In this document: piece by piece, positions 14,609 to 21,291 of the stretch
Numbering within the stretch: position 1 is the first letter of the stretch
Layout of the letters: each line of letters starts with the position of its first letter
Source: an uncultured archaeon
GTDB taxonomy: Archaea > Nanobdellota > Nanobdellia > Pacearchaeales > GW2011-AR1
Reading direction: 5' to 3'
NCBI GenBank assembly: GCA_903873955.1
Contig: CAIQQL010000034.1
Location: forward strand, 1 to 22,930
DNA length: 22,930 bases
Notes under the pieces: generated by a model
Seen by the model: only the letters and a program-made list of their open reading frames with translations
The model's database searches: none
Told to the model about the DNA's origin: nothing
Translations under genes and position numbers: made by a program

Positions 14609-15740
14609 GGTTTTGGATGAAGGTATATTTTTTTATGAGCCTGCTCCAGGCATACTGCTGGGCAGCAATTCTCGCTTCTTCTTGAACTTTCTTGTTTCCT
14701 TTTTTTTGTTTTTTGATGATGTCGACAAGCGCATTGGCATCACCGATAGGGAATAAGAAACCGGTTTTGTTGTCTTGTAGGATCTCTTTGCCTCCATCTG
14801 TCTCTGAAGAGATGACGATTCTGCCTCGTGCCATTGCTTCTAGAAGTACTTGGGGCATGGCATCTCTGACTGAAGGTAGCACAAAAAGAGGATGTTGGTC
14901 AATAAGGGCAATTTTTTGGGCAAGATCATAGACGGGAGGATAAAACGTTACATTTTTTATTCCCTCTTGGAGCATAAACCCTTCAAGCTCATGCATATAT
15001 ACTTCCTCAACTGAACCTACGCAAGAGAATTTGACTTCTGGTAATTTTTTTGCTGCAATGATCAATGTCTTGAGGTCTTTTACAGGTGCGACTCTGCCTA
15101 AAAAGAGCACATCTCCTTTAATTTTTGAGGGCAGGATTTTTTGTTGAAAAAATACGTCAGGTATTCCATTAGGTATATAGACCATGTTTTCATCAGGTAC
15201 TCCGAGAAGGTCGAGATATTGCTTTTCCCAATGGGTTATGCGGATTATTTTTGTAAATCTTGCTAGCTTTGATTTTACTCCGAGGATTGGGGCATGATAA
15301 TACGCTGATGTCAGGATATTGAGGGGAAACCTTCTCTTTACATTGAATGGTGCGTGAGTGACTAGATAACAGGGCATCTTCGCCTTTTGGCATAATTTCA
15401 GCGCTTTGAATGAATGGGGATGAATGAGGTGGGTTATTACTGCATTTACCTGATTGTTCTTTACCATCTCTTCAAATGCTTTATCAAAATTAAAGTAGCT
15501 TACATTTTTAGAAAGGTATTTATCCAATTTGCCTTGTTCACTCTTGAATCGGACTATCTTGATTCCTTCAGGGGTGGTCTCTTCTTTTTCTGCAACAACC
15601 TTATGTGTACCCTTCTCAATATCGGAGCTAAACACCGTTACCTGGTGTCCTAATTTTACAAACTCTTTGCTCTCCGCAAGTACTCTGGTCCAGACTCCAC
15701 AGACTCCTGCACTAAACTCAGTAATTTCTAGAATCTTCAT
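14601..15740 (-). CDS. GT4 family glycosyltransferase (GT-B fold, Glycos_transf_1)
   Basis: A 379-residue GT-B enzyme. The N-terminal domain begins KILEITEFSAGVCGVWTRV with a Gly-rich acceptor loop and GHQVTVFSSD at 31-40. The C-terminal domain holds DVLFLGRVAPVKDLKTLI, then VLPSVRDAMPQVLLEAMARG and SSETDGGKEI. The LLEAMARG segment carries the Glu of the EX7E signature that contacts the nucleotide sugar. It has no membrane helix, so it would act in the cytoplasm on a lipid-linked acceptor. It is the first gene of the minus-strand cluster and has its own TATA element 26 bases upstream, back to back with the promoter of the plus-strand cluster at 15827. Confidence 0.92.
   Translation of the reverse strand: MKILEITEFSAGVCGVWTRVLAESKEFVKLGHQVTVFSSDIEKGTHKVVAEKEETTPEGIKIVRFKSEQGKLDKYLSKNVSYFNFDKAFEEMVKNNQVNAVITHLIHPHSFKALKLCQKAKMPCYLVTHAPFNVKRRFPLNILTSAYYHAPILGVKSKLARFTKIIRITHWEKQYLDLLGVPDENMVYIPNGIPDVFFQQKILPSKIKGDVLFLGRVAPVKDLKTLIIAAKKLPEVKFSCVGSVEEVYMHELEGFMLQEGIKNVTFYPPVYDLAQKIALIDQHPLFVLPSVRDAMPQVLLEAMARGRIVISSETDGGKEILQDNKTGFLFPIGDANALVDIIKKQKKGNKKVQEEARIAAQQYAWSRLIKKYTFIQNHD
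14624..14636 (-). promoter_or_regulatory. possible internal TATA box for the 13730-14608 GT2
   Basis: ATAAAAAAATATA on the minus strand lies 16-28 bases before the ATG at 14608, inside the end of the GT4-type gene. It could be an internal promoter, but A-rich codons could produce it by chance. Confidence 0.3.
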
Positions 15741-15760
15741 GCCATTAGTATGAACAAGGG

Positions 15761-15773
15761 TTATTTATTATTT
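15761..15773 (-). promoter_or_regulatory. TATA box for the minus-strand cluster (GT4 gene)
   Basis: The minus strand reads AAATAATAAATAA. Its core TAATAAAT is centred about 26 bases before the ATG at 15740, so the transcript would begin at or next to the start codon. Confidence 0.55.
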
Positions 15774-15796
15774 TGTATCGGTGCTTATCGGGTAAA

Positions 15797-15805
15797 TTAT
15801 ATAAA
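15797..15805 (+). promoter_or_regulatory. TATA box for the 15827 glycosyltransferase
   Basis: TTATATAAA is centred 26 bases before the ATG at 15827, the textbook archaeal spacing for a leaderless transcript. A second AT-rich block (ATATATA at 15811-15817) is too close to the ATG to serve. This is the best TATA box of the window and lies back to back with the minus-strand promoter. Confidence 0.65.
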
Positions 15806-15826
15806 CCGAAATATATACACTGAGCT

Positions 15827-16627
15827 ATGGATGTGTCGATAGTTCTGCCGATTTATCGCCCTGACCCTGCCCTCCTCACCAAGATCAGATCTGCAATCAA
15901 AAGTCAGAAACGAGATGGAAAATTAGAGGTCATAGAAGTGGATGAGGGTCTTGGTTTGGCAGACTCATTGAATTTTGGCATACGGAAGGCAAAATACCCT
16001 ATCGTGGTCTCGTTGCATCAGGATTGTATCCCACAAGGAGATCAGTGGTTAGAAACCTTGATATCTCCCTTGCTTCAGAAGGAAGTTGTCGCCTCGGTTT
16101 CACAAGTGAATCTTCCTAAACCTCTTTGGGATACCTTTGATGCGGTTGCAAAAGTGCTCTCAGTCAAGGAGCAGAACGTGCTTACTCCTCTGATGGATGA
16201 AAAAGGCTGTGCATACAAGAAAGAAGCTTTTCTCAAAGGCGGTTTTTTTGATGGTAAAACCTATCGTACTGCTGGAGAAGATTTTGATATGTACCTAAAA
16301 CTTTCTCAGCAAGGGAAGATTGCCTATCCTGAAGCTAGAATTACGCATTATCACTCTTTTACTCGCGCAACCCGTTTAAAAAAAGAGTTGCAGTTGAGCA
16401 ATGCTTTTGGTACCTTGGTTCGAATCCATAAACGGAAATTACCTGGCTGGTATATTGGGCTCGCAAAGTCAATACCACTCTTAGGGTATCCTCTTTTTTT
16501 CAAAGGACTGTCTATTAAGAAACTCAAATGGCTTATTTTGCTCGCGATTCCTCTTATGCTATTAGTCAACTTTATCTACGCCTATGGATTCTGGAAAGGG
16601 TTCTTGATGAAGCGACAAACCGTTTAG
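15827..16627 (+). CDS. GT2 family glycosyltransferase, compact form
   Basis: A 266-residue protein. The start DVSIVLPIYRPDPALL (2-17) is a clear GT2 opening. The usual DDGSxDxT loop is absent. Residues 33-41 read LEVIEVDEG, followed at once by GLADSLNFGIRKAKYPIVVSLHQDCIP (HQD at 64-66), which replaces the DxD motif. AGEDFDMYLKLSQQGKI supplies the ED base region. One C-terminal hydrophobic helix (about 236-255) likely anchors it to the membrane. LHQD in place of DxD is also found in rhamnosyl- and galactofuranosyltransferase-like GT2s, but the sugar remains unknown. The start is fixed by the TATA box 26 bases upstream. The next gene starts about 90 bases downstream with its own promoter. Confidence 0.86.
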   Translation: MDVSIVLPIYRPDPALLTKIRSAIKSQKRDGKLEVIEVDEGLGLADSLNFGIRKAKYPIVVSLHQDCIPQGDQWLETLISPLLQKEVVASVSQVNLPKPLWDTFDAVAKVLSVKEQNVLTPLMDEKGCAYKKEAFLKGGFFDGKTYRTAGEDFDMYLKLSQQGKIAYPEARITHYHSFTRATRLKKELQLSNAFGTLVRIHKRKLPGWYIGLAKSIPLLGYPLFFKGLSIKKLKWLILLAIPLMLLVNFIYAYGFWKGFLMKRQTV

Positions 16628-16688
16628 GCAATCCAGAACCAGCCTTAGTGCCCGAAGCAGATTATTCCCTCTTTTCAAACAGAAATCC

Positions 16689-16696
16689 TTTTAAAT
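16689..16696 (+). promoter_or_regulatory. TATA box that decides the start of the 16717 gene
   Basis: TTTTAAAT is centred 24.5 bases before the ATG at 16717 and only about 16 before the in-frame ATG at 16708. It supports 16717 as the leaderless start. Confidence 0.5.
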
Positions 16697-16716
16697 CTCT
16701 CCATATTATGGAAGGG

Positions 16717-17712
16717 ATGCCGATAAAAACTAAGAAAGTTACAAAGCAACCTGCTTCGTCTCATCCCTTAGTTGCGATAATAATAGTGAATTGGAATGGG
16801 GGCAAGAAGATTATAGAATGTCTCACTTCCCTCAAACGTACATCCTATCCAAATTATAAAGTGATCCTGATTGACAATGGGTCAGAAGGGGATTCTATCT
16901 CTGAACTTGTCAAGATCAATCCTACTATGGAAGTGATTCGCCTCCCAAAAAACTTTGGCTACACGATCGCAACCAACATCGGATGGAAACATGCAATCAA
17001 GAAACTGGGTGCGGACTATATCTGTGCAATGGACAGCGATATCATCACGATACAGGATAACTGGTTAGACTTGCAGATTGCTGAATTGGAGAAATCTCCT
17101 CAGAGAGGAATAAGCTGCGGTAAACTGGTGTTTCCGGATGACAGGCTTAATCTTCTTTTCTTTGAGAGAAAACCTGGAGACTGGGAAGAAAAAGATGAAG
17201 GACAATATGATTTTGTAAAAGAAGTTGAGGGGGTTGGTGGGGCTTGTATCATCATAAAACGCTCGGTTATTGAGAAAATCGGTTTTTATGATGAGAACTT
17301 CTTCTATGGTCCCAATGATGCGGATTATTGCTTAAGGGCAAGAAAAGCAGGGTTTATTGTCATGTATAACGGTCTTGCAAAGATAATCCATAATGGCAGC
17401 TCCTCTTATCTAGCATCAGACAGGACACGTATCTTTGGACCGCAAGCTGAGGGGAATATCATCTATACGTTCAGGCATTTTGGTAACTATCGAGGTTCGA
17501 AGATGATCGGCAGGCAGGCAGTGAGGATTTTTGTCACACGTAAGAATCCTTATGCAAAGATGACGCTGCAAAATACTGCTTTCCATAGAGATATCTTTAA
17601 AAGGTTTTTTATTTTCTTAAAAGCAAGTTATAGTGCTCTCAAAAGCTATAAAATAGTAAAAAACGGGGACTATGAACAGTTTATAATAAAACCAAATGAA
17701 AAAAATAAATAG
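16717..17712 (+). CDS. GT2 family glycosyltransferase, rhamnosyltransferase-like (WbbL type)
   Basis: A 331-residue enzyme from the ATG at 16717. IIIVNWNGGKKIIECLTSL (21-39), VILIDNGSEGDSI (49-61), NFGYTIATNIGW (79-90) and the DSD motif at 106-108 are those of the WbbL/rhamnosyltransferase-like GT2 group. VGGACIIIKRSVIEKIGFYDENFFYGPNDADYC follows as the acceptor-side block. There is no clear membrane helix. The reading frame stays open upstream to 16528, but that extension overlaps the previous gene by 100 bases and lies outside the GT2 fold. The TATA box supports 16717, or alternatively 16708. The donor could be dTDP- or UDP-6-deoxyhexose, which would fit the RmlD-like reductase gene that overlaps its end by 17 bases. 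That link is an inference. Confidence 0.88.
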   Translation: MPIKTKKVTKQPASSHPLVAIIIVNWNGGKKIIECLTSLKRTSYPNYKVILIDNGSEGDSISELVKINPTMEVIRLPKNFGYTIATNIGWKHAIKKLGADYICAMDSDIITIQDNWLDLQIAELEKSPQRGISCGKLVFPDDRLNLLFFERKPGDWEEKDEGQYDFVKEVEGVGGACIIIKRSVIEKIGFYDENFFYGPNDADYCLRARKAGFIVMYNGLAKIIHNGSSSYLASDRTRIFGPQAEGNIIYTFRHFGNYRGSKMIGRQAVRIFVTRKNPYAKMTLQNTAFHRDIFKRFFIFLKASYSALKSYKIVKNGDYEQFIIKPNEKNK

Positions 17713-18589
17713 GGTGTTTGTAACCGGTTGTGGGGGAATGGTCGGAAGTTCTCTGTATCCGTGTTTTAAAGAGAAAGGATACGAAATCAAGGTCACTGAC
17801 AAAGATGTAAATGAATCTTGGTTGGACTTCTTGGATGTAAGGGATTTTGAAGAGGTCAGAAGACAGATTTTCGAGTTTAAACCTGATGCCATCATCCATC
17901 TCGCCGCGCTTACCAGCCTAGAATATGCTGAGAAAAATCTTGAGGACTCCTGGAACACGAATTATCTTGCCACAAAGAACATTGCAGAGATTTCCAAAGA
18001 GCTCGATGTCCCAATGGTTTATATCAGCACAGCAGGAATCTTCGACGGCTCTCAAAACGAGTATGATGAATCTTCTCTGCCCAATCCCATCAATGTGTAC
18101 GGAAAAACAAAACTGTATGGGGATTTAGCAGTAAGGCACATCCTTAAGAAATATTTCATTATCCGTCCCGGTTGGATGTTTGGAGGAGGTAAGAAGGATA
18201 AGAAGTTCGTCTCATACATGATGAAGCAGATAAAAGAGGGTAAAAAAGAGCTGAATGTGGTCAATGACAAGTTCGGAACACCTACCTATACCTATGACTT
18301 GGTCAGGAATATCGAAGCATTGCTTGGCACGGATAACTTTGGCACTTACGATACGGTCTGTTTAGGAAAGACGAACAGAATTGAGATTGCAAATGCGATT
18401 CTTGAGATTCTAAAAAGAGACGACATCAGGATCAATCAGGTTAACTCTAACTTCTTTAAGAAAGACTTTTTTGTACCGCGCGCAGAGTCGGAATGTTTGA
18501 AGACCGCTAAGTTAGACCTGATCCACTTGAACCTTATGAGGCCTTGGAGAGATGCACTGAAGCATTATATCGAGACTGATTGGAAATAG
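17696..18589 (+). CDS. RmlD-like NAD(P)-dependent sugar-nucleotide reductase/epimerase (extended SDR)
   Basis: A 297-residue SDR. The cofactor loop TGCGGMVG is at 10-17 (GxxGxxG). Residues 63-70 read PDAIIHLA, followed by a Thr/Glu/Tyr cluster. The Ser-Thr of YISTAGIFDG is at 109-118, and the catalytic YGKTK is at 135-139 (Tyr135, Lys139). This is the order found in dTDP-4-dehydrorhamnose reductase (RmlD) and in MAT2B-like relatives: the IFDG(x) 'YSTD-VFDG' region followed by the YG(x)TK motif. The length matches RmlD. No RmlA, RmlB or RmlC is in the window, so the substrate may be supplied from elsewhere, or another 4-keto sugar nucleotide is used. The gene starts inside the end of the previous GT2 gene (17-base overlap), implying coupling. 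Confidence 0.87.
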   Translation: MKKINRVFVTGCGGMVGSSLYPCFKEKGYEIKVTDKDVNESWLDFLDVRDFEEVRRQIFEFKPDAIIHLAALTSLEYAEKNLEDSWNTNYLATKNIAEISKELDVPMVYISTAGIFDGSQNEYDESSLPNPINVYGKTKLYGDLAVRHILKKYFIIRPGWMFGGGKKDKKFVSYMMKQIKEGKKELNVVNDKFGTPTYTYDLVRNIEALLGTDNFGTYDTVCLGKTNRIEIANAILEILKRDDIRINQVNSNFFKKDFFVPRAESECLKTAKLDLIHLNLMRPWRDALKHYIETDWK

Positions 18590-18666
18590 CAATAAACACC
18601 GTAAACTTTCTTAGGCTATCTTCAGTCAATAAAATTCTTGCAGACTTCCCAAAATGTTTAAGAGAA

Positions 18667-18675
18667 TATATTTAA
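18667..18675 (+). promoter_or_regulatory. probable TATA box for the 18711 glycosyltransferase
   Basis: TATATTTAA in the 121-base spacer 18590-18710 predicts transcription start near 18697, giving a leader of about 13 bases. A weaker GTAAATAC at 18680-18687 would give a leaderless start. The rest of the spacer shows no further recognisable element. Confidence 0.4.
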
Positions 18676-18710
18676 GTCAGTAAATACGTGTTCTCCTGTA
18701 CCAAAATAAA

Positions 18711-19691
18711 ATGTATGCTCTAAAAGACATCGCCGTGGTAATCGCTACGTATAATCGTGCAGAGGATTTGAAAATATCCTTGGAGTCGTTTAAAAGATCA
18801 CTGCCAAGTCTAAATGAGGTCTTGATAGTCGATCAAAGCAAAACTACTGAGACAAAAGACTTGGTTGCTTCCCTCAAGAATAAGAAAGTCCGGTATTTTC
18901 ATTCTCCATTCGCCTCTCTGGCCCGGGCAAGAAACCTCGGAGCAAAGCATCTGGCTGATTCCACAAAAATCGTGGTATTTATGGATGATGATGCCTCGCT
19001 TCCGGAAAACTACTTTGAGGCAATCCTTGAGGTTTTTAATGGACACCCCGAGGCAAAAGGTGTGAGTGCGTATGTGCAGCAGCCAGAAGTTACTTCTCAA
19101 AACCGGTTCGAACCTTTGCTCCGAAGGGTCTTTTTTCTCAGTCGTCAGGAAAAAGAGTCTATGCGTGTTCTTTCAACCTATGGTAACACCTATCCCGTTC
19201 CTCTGTCTAAAACAATCCAGACCCAATGGTTATCAGGGGTCAATATGGTGTATAAAAAAGAGGTATGTGAGGATCTGCAGTTTGACAATAACCTGACCGG
19301 CTACTCGCTCGCAGAGGATTTTGATTTTTCTTATCGTCTGTATAAACGGTTTCCCAACTCATTGTTTATCACCCCTTCGGCGCAGGTGCTGCATAGGGTC
19401 TCTCTCTCAGAAAGATATCCTACTCAGAAAATCGCATATGTCAATCAGATAAACCATGTCTATTTCAATTTTAAGAACTTTAATAATACGATAAAAGAGA
19501 AACTTATTTTTGTGTGGGTGCTTTTCGGGATAACGCTCCTGCGTACACTGCTCTTTGCCAAGACATTAAAAAAGTCAGAAGGGCTTAAGCTGAAGTATTA
19601 CCTGGCAAGTTTATGGTATTGTTTTGTCCACTTGCATGCTATCCGCAAAGGGGATCTTGATAGCTATTCTGAGAACATTCCCAAAGGATAG
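18711..19691 (+). CDS. GT2 family glycosyltransferase
   Basis: A 326-residue enzyme. IAVVIATYNRAEDLKISLES (7-26) is the GT2 opening. The nucleotide region is LNEVLIVDQSKTTETKDLV, and FASLARARNLGAKH at 67-80 matches the 'ARNxG' loop. The metal-binding motif is FMDDDASLP (DDD at 92-94), followed by QWLSGVNMVYKKEVC and LAEDFDFSYRLYKRFP, which carries the catalytic-base ED. A hydrophobic segment lies at about 262-276. The fold is clear and the sugar is not. It is preceded by a 121-base spacer with a TATA box, so it heads a new transcript, and it is followed 43 bases later by an FkbM methyltransferase gene. Confidence 0.88.
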   Translation: MYALKDIAVVIATYNRAEDLKISLESFKRSLPSLNEVLIVDQSKTTETKDLVASLKNKKVRYFHSPFASLARARNLGAKHLADSTKIVVFMDDDASLPENYFEAILEVFNGHPEAKGVSAYVQQPEVTSQNRFEPLLRRVFFLSRQEKESMRVLSTYGNTYPVPLSKTIQTQWLSGVNMVYKKEVCEDLQFDNNLTGYSLAEDFDFSYRLYKRFPNSLFITPSAQVLHRVSLSERYPTQKIAYVNQINHVYFNFKNFNNTIKEKLIFVWVLFGITLLRTLLFAKTLKKSEGLKLKYYLASLWYCFVHLHAIRKGDLDSYSENIPKG

Positions 19692-19705
19692 ATCAATTAG
19701 ATTAA

Positions 19706-19713
19706 TTTATAAA
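19706..19713 (+). promoter_or_regulatory. TATA box that fixes the start of the FkbM methyltransferase
   Basis: TTTATAAA is centred 25.5 bases before the ATG at 19735. This supports a leaderless start there rather than at upstream in-frame start codons that overlap the preceding gene. Confidence 0.55.
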
Positions 19714-19734
19714 GTCCAGGTTTATTACTTGCGC

Positions 19735-20505
19735 ATGTCAAGAGTGAAGAATTTTATGAAAGTGACCAAGACCTTTAAGGACTGGCATTGGTATTTTCTT
19801 GATTTTTGGTTGAAAAAGAAAGGGACGTATACGTATCATGCCCGCAATGGGGGATTGTACACTATCCGTCAGGGAACAGACGACCGTTATATTGTTAATG
19901 AAATCTGTGTTCATGATGTTTACAATCCTGCAAATTTTGGTATTCATCCCGGTGATATTGTCCTGGACATTGGTGCACAGGTAGGGATCTTTTCAACGTA
20001 TGCCGGGACGAGAGGTGCCAAGGTGTTCTCTTTCGAGCCTATGCCTGATAATTATCTGCTGTTGAATAAGCAAATAGAACGAAATCATCTAAAGAATGTC
20101 ACTCCTATAAACAAAGCCGTTTCTGACAAGGTCGGGAAGTCCTCTTTTTTTGTTTGTGAAGGTGGAGAATATACAGGAAGGCATTCCTTGTTCAATCCAG
20201 GTGTTGCAAGCAAGAACATCTCAGTGAAGACCACGACCTTGAAAGAGATCATGGAAATTAACAAACTCCAAAGAATCAATTTTCTAAAGCTTGACTGTGA
20301 GGGCGCAGAGTACGATATCTTGTTCAAGTGCCCAAAAAACATTCTTGAAAGTATAGGCAAGATTAGCATGGAATTCCATGATCTTGACGCGAAGAGGAAT
20401 CACCAGGTTCTGGCTGCATTTTTGCAAAAACAGGGATATAAAGTTACTTTTCATCCCCGGTTTGATACGATGCTTTATGCTATACGCATTGAACAAAAAG
20501 AATAA
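19735..20505 (+). CDS. FkbM family SAM-dependent methyltransferase
   Basis: A 256-residue protein from the ATG at 19735. Motif I is VLDIGAQVGIFS at 76-87. SFEPMPDNYLLLNKQIERN follows, and the FkbM hallmark LKLDCEGAEYDIL lies near residue 184-196. KISMEFHD is also family-typical. The FkbM family includes O-methyltransferases acting on hydroxyls of natural products and of cell-surface sugars. In this context a sugar O-methyltransferase is the likely role. The frame is open further upstream to 19624, but this would overlap the preceding gene by 68 bases and skip the TATA box. The next gene starts 25 bases downstream and is also a methyltransferase of another family. Confidence 0.88.
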   Translation: MSRVKNFMKVTKTFKDWHWYFLDFWLKKKGTYTYHARNGGLYTIRQGTDDRYIVNEICVHDVYNPANFGIHPGDIVLDIGAQVGIFSTYAGTRGAKVFSFEPMPDNYLLLNKQIERNHLKNVTPINKAVSDKVGKSSFFVCEGGEYTGRHSLFNPGVASKNISVKTTTLKEIMEINKLQRINFLKLDCEGAEYDILFKCPKNILESIGKISMEFHDLDAKRNHQVLAAFLQKQGYKVTFHPRFDTMLYAIRIEQKE

Positions 20506-20508
20506 AAA
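20501..20508 (+). promoter_or_regulatory. possible weak TATA box for the 20530 methyltransferase
   Basis: AATAAAAA overlaps the FkbM stop codon and is centred 25.5 bases before the ATG at 20530. The spacing is good but the sequence is weak. Confidence 0.3.
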
Positions 20509-20529
20509 CCCCTCCATGTTACGTTACCT

Positions 20530-21231
20530 ATGAGTGTGATTATTGATGCGCTTTTGACCGGACGCGGACTGGTGTGGTTTCTTGCTAAACCTTACCTTGT
20601 TTCATCTATCCGTCGCAACAATATGTCAAATCCTGATGAGCTGTTAATCTATGCTCGAAAGAAGTTCTTTGGTGTTATTCGGCCAATGCAAGAGCGGGAT
20701 GAGATTGTCCCTTTGATGGAAAGAGTCGGAAAGCAAAAGCCGAAAGTTTTTGTTGAAATCGGCACGGCTAATGGCGGTACACTCTTCTTGCTTTCAAAGA
20801 TGTTGCCGCAAGACGCATTCATCGTAAGCCTTGATCTTCCTCAGGGAGAGTTTGGAGGCGGATATCCCAGTTGGAGACGTGAAGTCTATGAGGCCTTTGC
20901 AAAAGATACCCAGGCGATATCTCTTATTCGTGCAGATTCTCACCAGGTAACCTCCTTAGAACAGCTCAGATCTGCTTTGGATGGCAGGCAGATCGACTTC
21001 TTGTTCATTGATGGGGACCATACCTATGAAGGTGTTAAAAAAGACTATGAGATGTATGCTCCTCTGGTTGCCAAGGGAGGGATGGTTGCAATGCATGACA
21101 TCTCTGAGAATGTAATTGACACGCGATGCCAGGTCCATAGGTTCTGGGCAGAGATTAAGAAGAAAGAGAAAAAGACTGAACAGTTTATAGCAAAGGATTC
21201 TCCTAAAGGGATAGGGATTATTTACAAATAA
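20530..21231 (+). CDS. Methyltransf_24/CmcI-like class I methyltransferase
   Basis: A 233-residue protein. Residues 73-87 read VFVEIGTANGGTLFL, a SAM-binding motif I of the GTxxGGS type. FLFIDGDHTYEGVKKDYEMY at 157-176 and GGMVAMHDI at 183-191 are hallmarks of Methyltransf_24 and cephalosporin-hydroxylase-like (CmcI) proteins. The metal-binding DGDH and HD residues are intact. Many members in polysaccharide loci are sugar O-methyltransferases (compare the MycE-like and rhamnosyl O-methyltransferase groups). The N-terminal ~50 residues are basic and hydrophobic and may touch the membrane. It follows the FkbM gene by 24 bases and is followed 60 bases later by a flippase gene. The family is confident and the substrate is not known. 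Confidence 0.85.
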   Translation: MSVIIDALLTGRGLVWFLAKPYLVSSIRRNNMSNPDELLIYARKKFFGVIRPMQERDEIVPLMERVGKQKPKVFVEIGTANGGTLFLLSKMLPQDAFIVSLDLPQGEFGGGYPSWRREVYEAFAKDTQAISLIRADSHQVTSLEQLRSALDGRQIDFLFIDGDHTYEGVKKDYEMYAPLVAKGGMVAMHDISENVIDTRCQVHRFWAEIKKKEKKTEQFIAKDSPKGIGIIYK

Positions 21232-21263
21232 TCTCGAACTTTAAGAAGACATAAAACCTACTT

Positions 21264-21271
21264 TTTTAAAT
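21264..21271 (+). promoter_or_regulatory. TATA box that decides the start of the second flippase
   Basis: TTTTAAAT is centred 24.5 bases before the ATG at 21292, with the same octamer and spacing as before 16717. The upstream GTG at 21286 would lie before the predicted transcript start. An AGGTGA just before the ATG is too close to act as a ribosome binding site. Confidence 0.5.
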
Positions 21272-21291
21272 GCCTTCTTCCTAAGGTGACT

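Noticed and set aside
16417..16427. GGTTCGAATCC, identical to a tRNA T-loop/B-box
   Set aside because: It encodes residues of the 15827 GT2 protein. No acceptor stem, D-loop or anticodon arm can be folded around it.
16528..16716. N-terminal extension of the 16717 GT2
   Set aside because: It overlaps the previous gene, lacks GT2 features, and a TATA box with correct spacing lies inside it.
19624..19734. N-terminal extension of the FkbM methyltransferase
   Set aside because: It overlaps the preceding GT2 gene by 68 bases, and TTTATAAA sits 25 bases before the later ATG.
20530..21231. Cephalosporin hydroxylase as the product name
   Set aside because: The similarity is to the SAM-binding fold of CmcI/Methyltransf_24. 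Nothing in the locus suggests antibiotic synthesis.
21286..21291. GTG start for the second flippase
   Set aside because: The predicted transcript start (TATA plus 25) falls at the ATG 6 bases later, so the GTG would not be in the mRNA.
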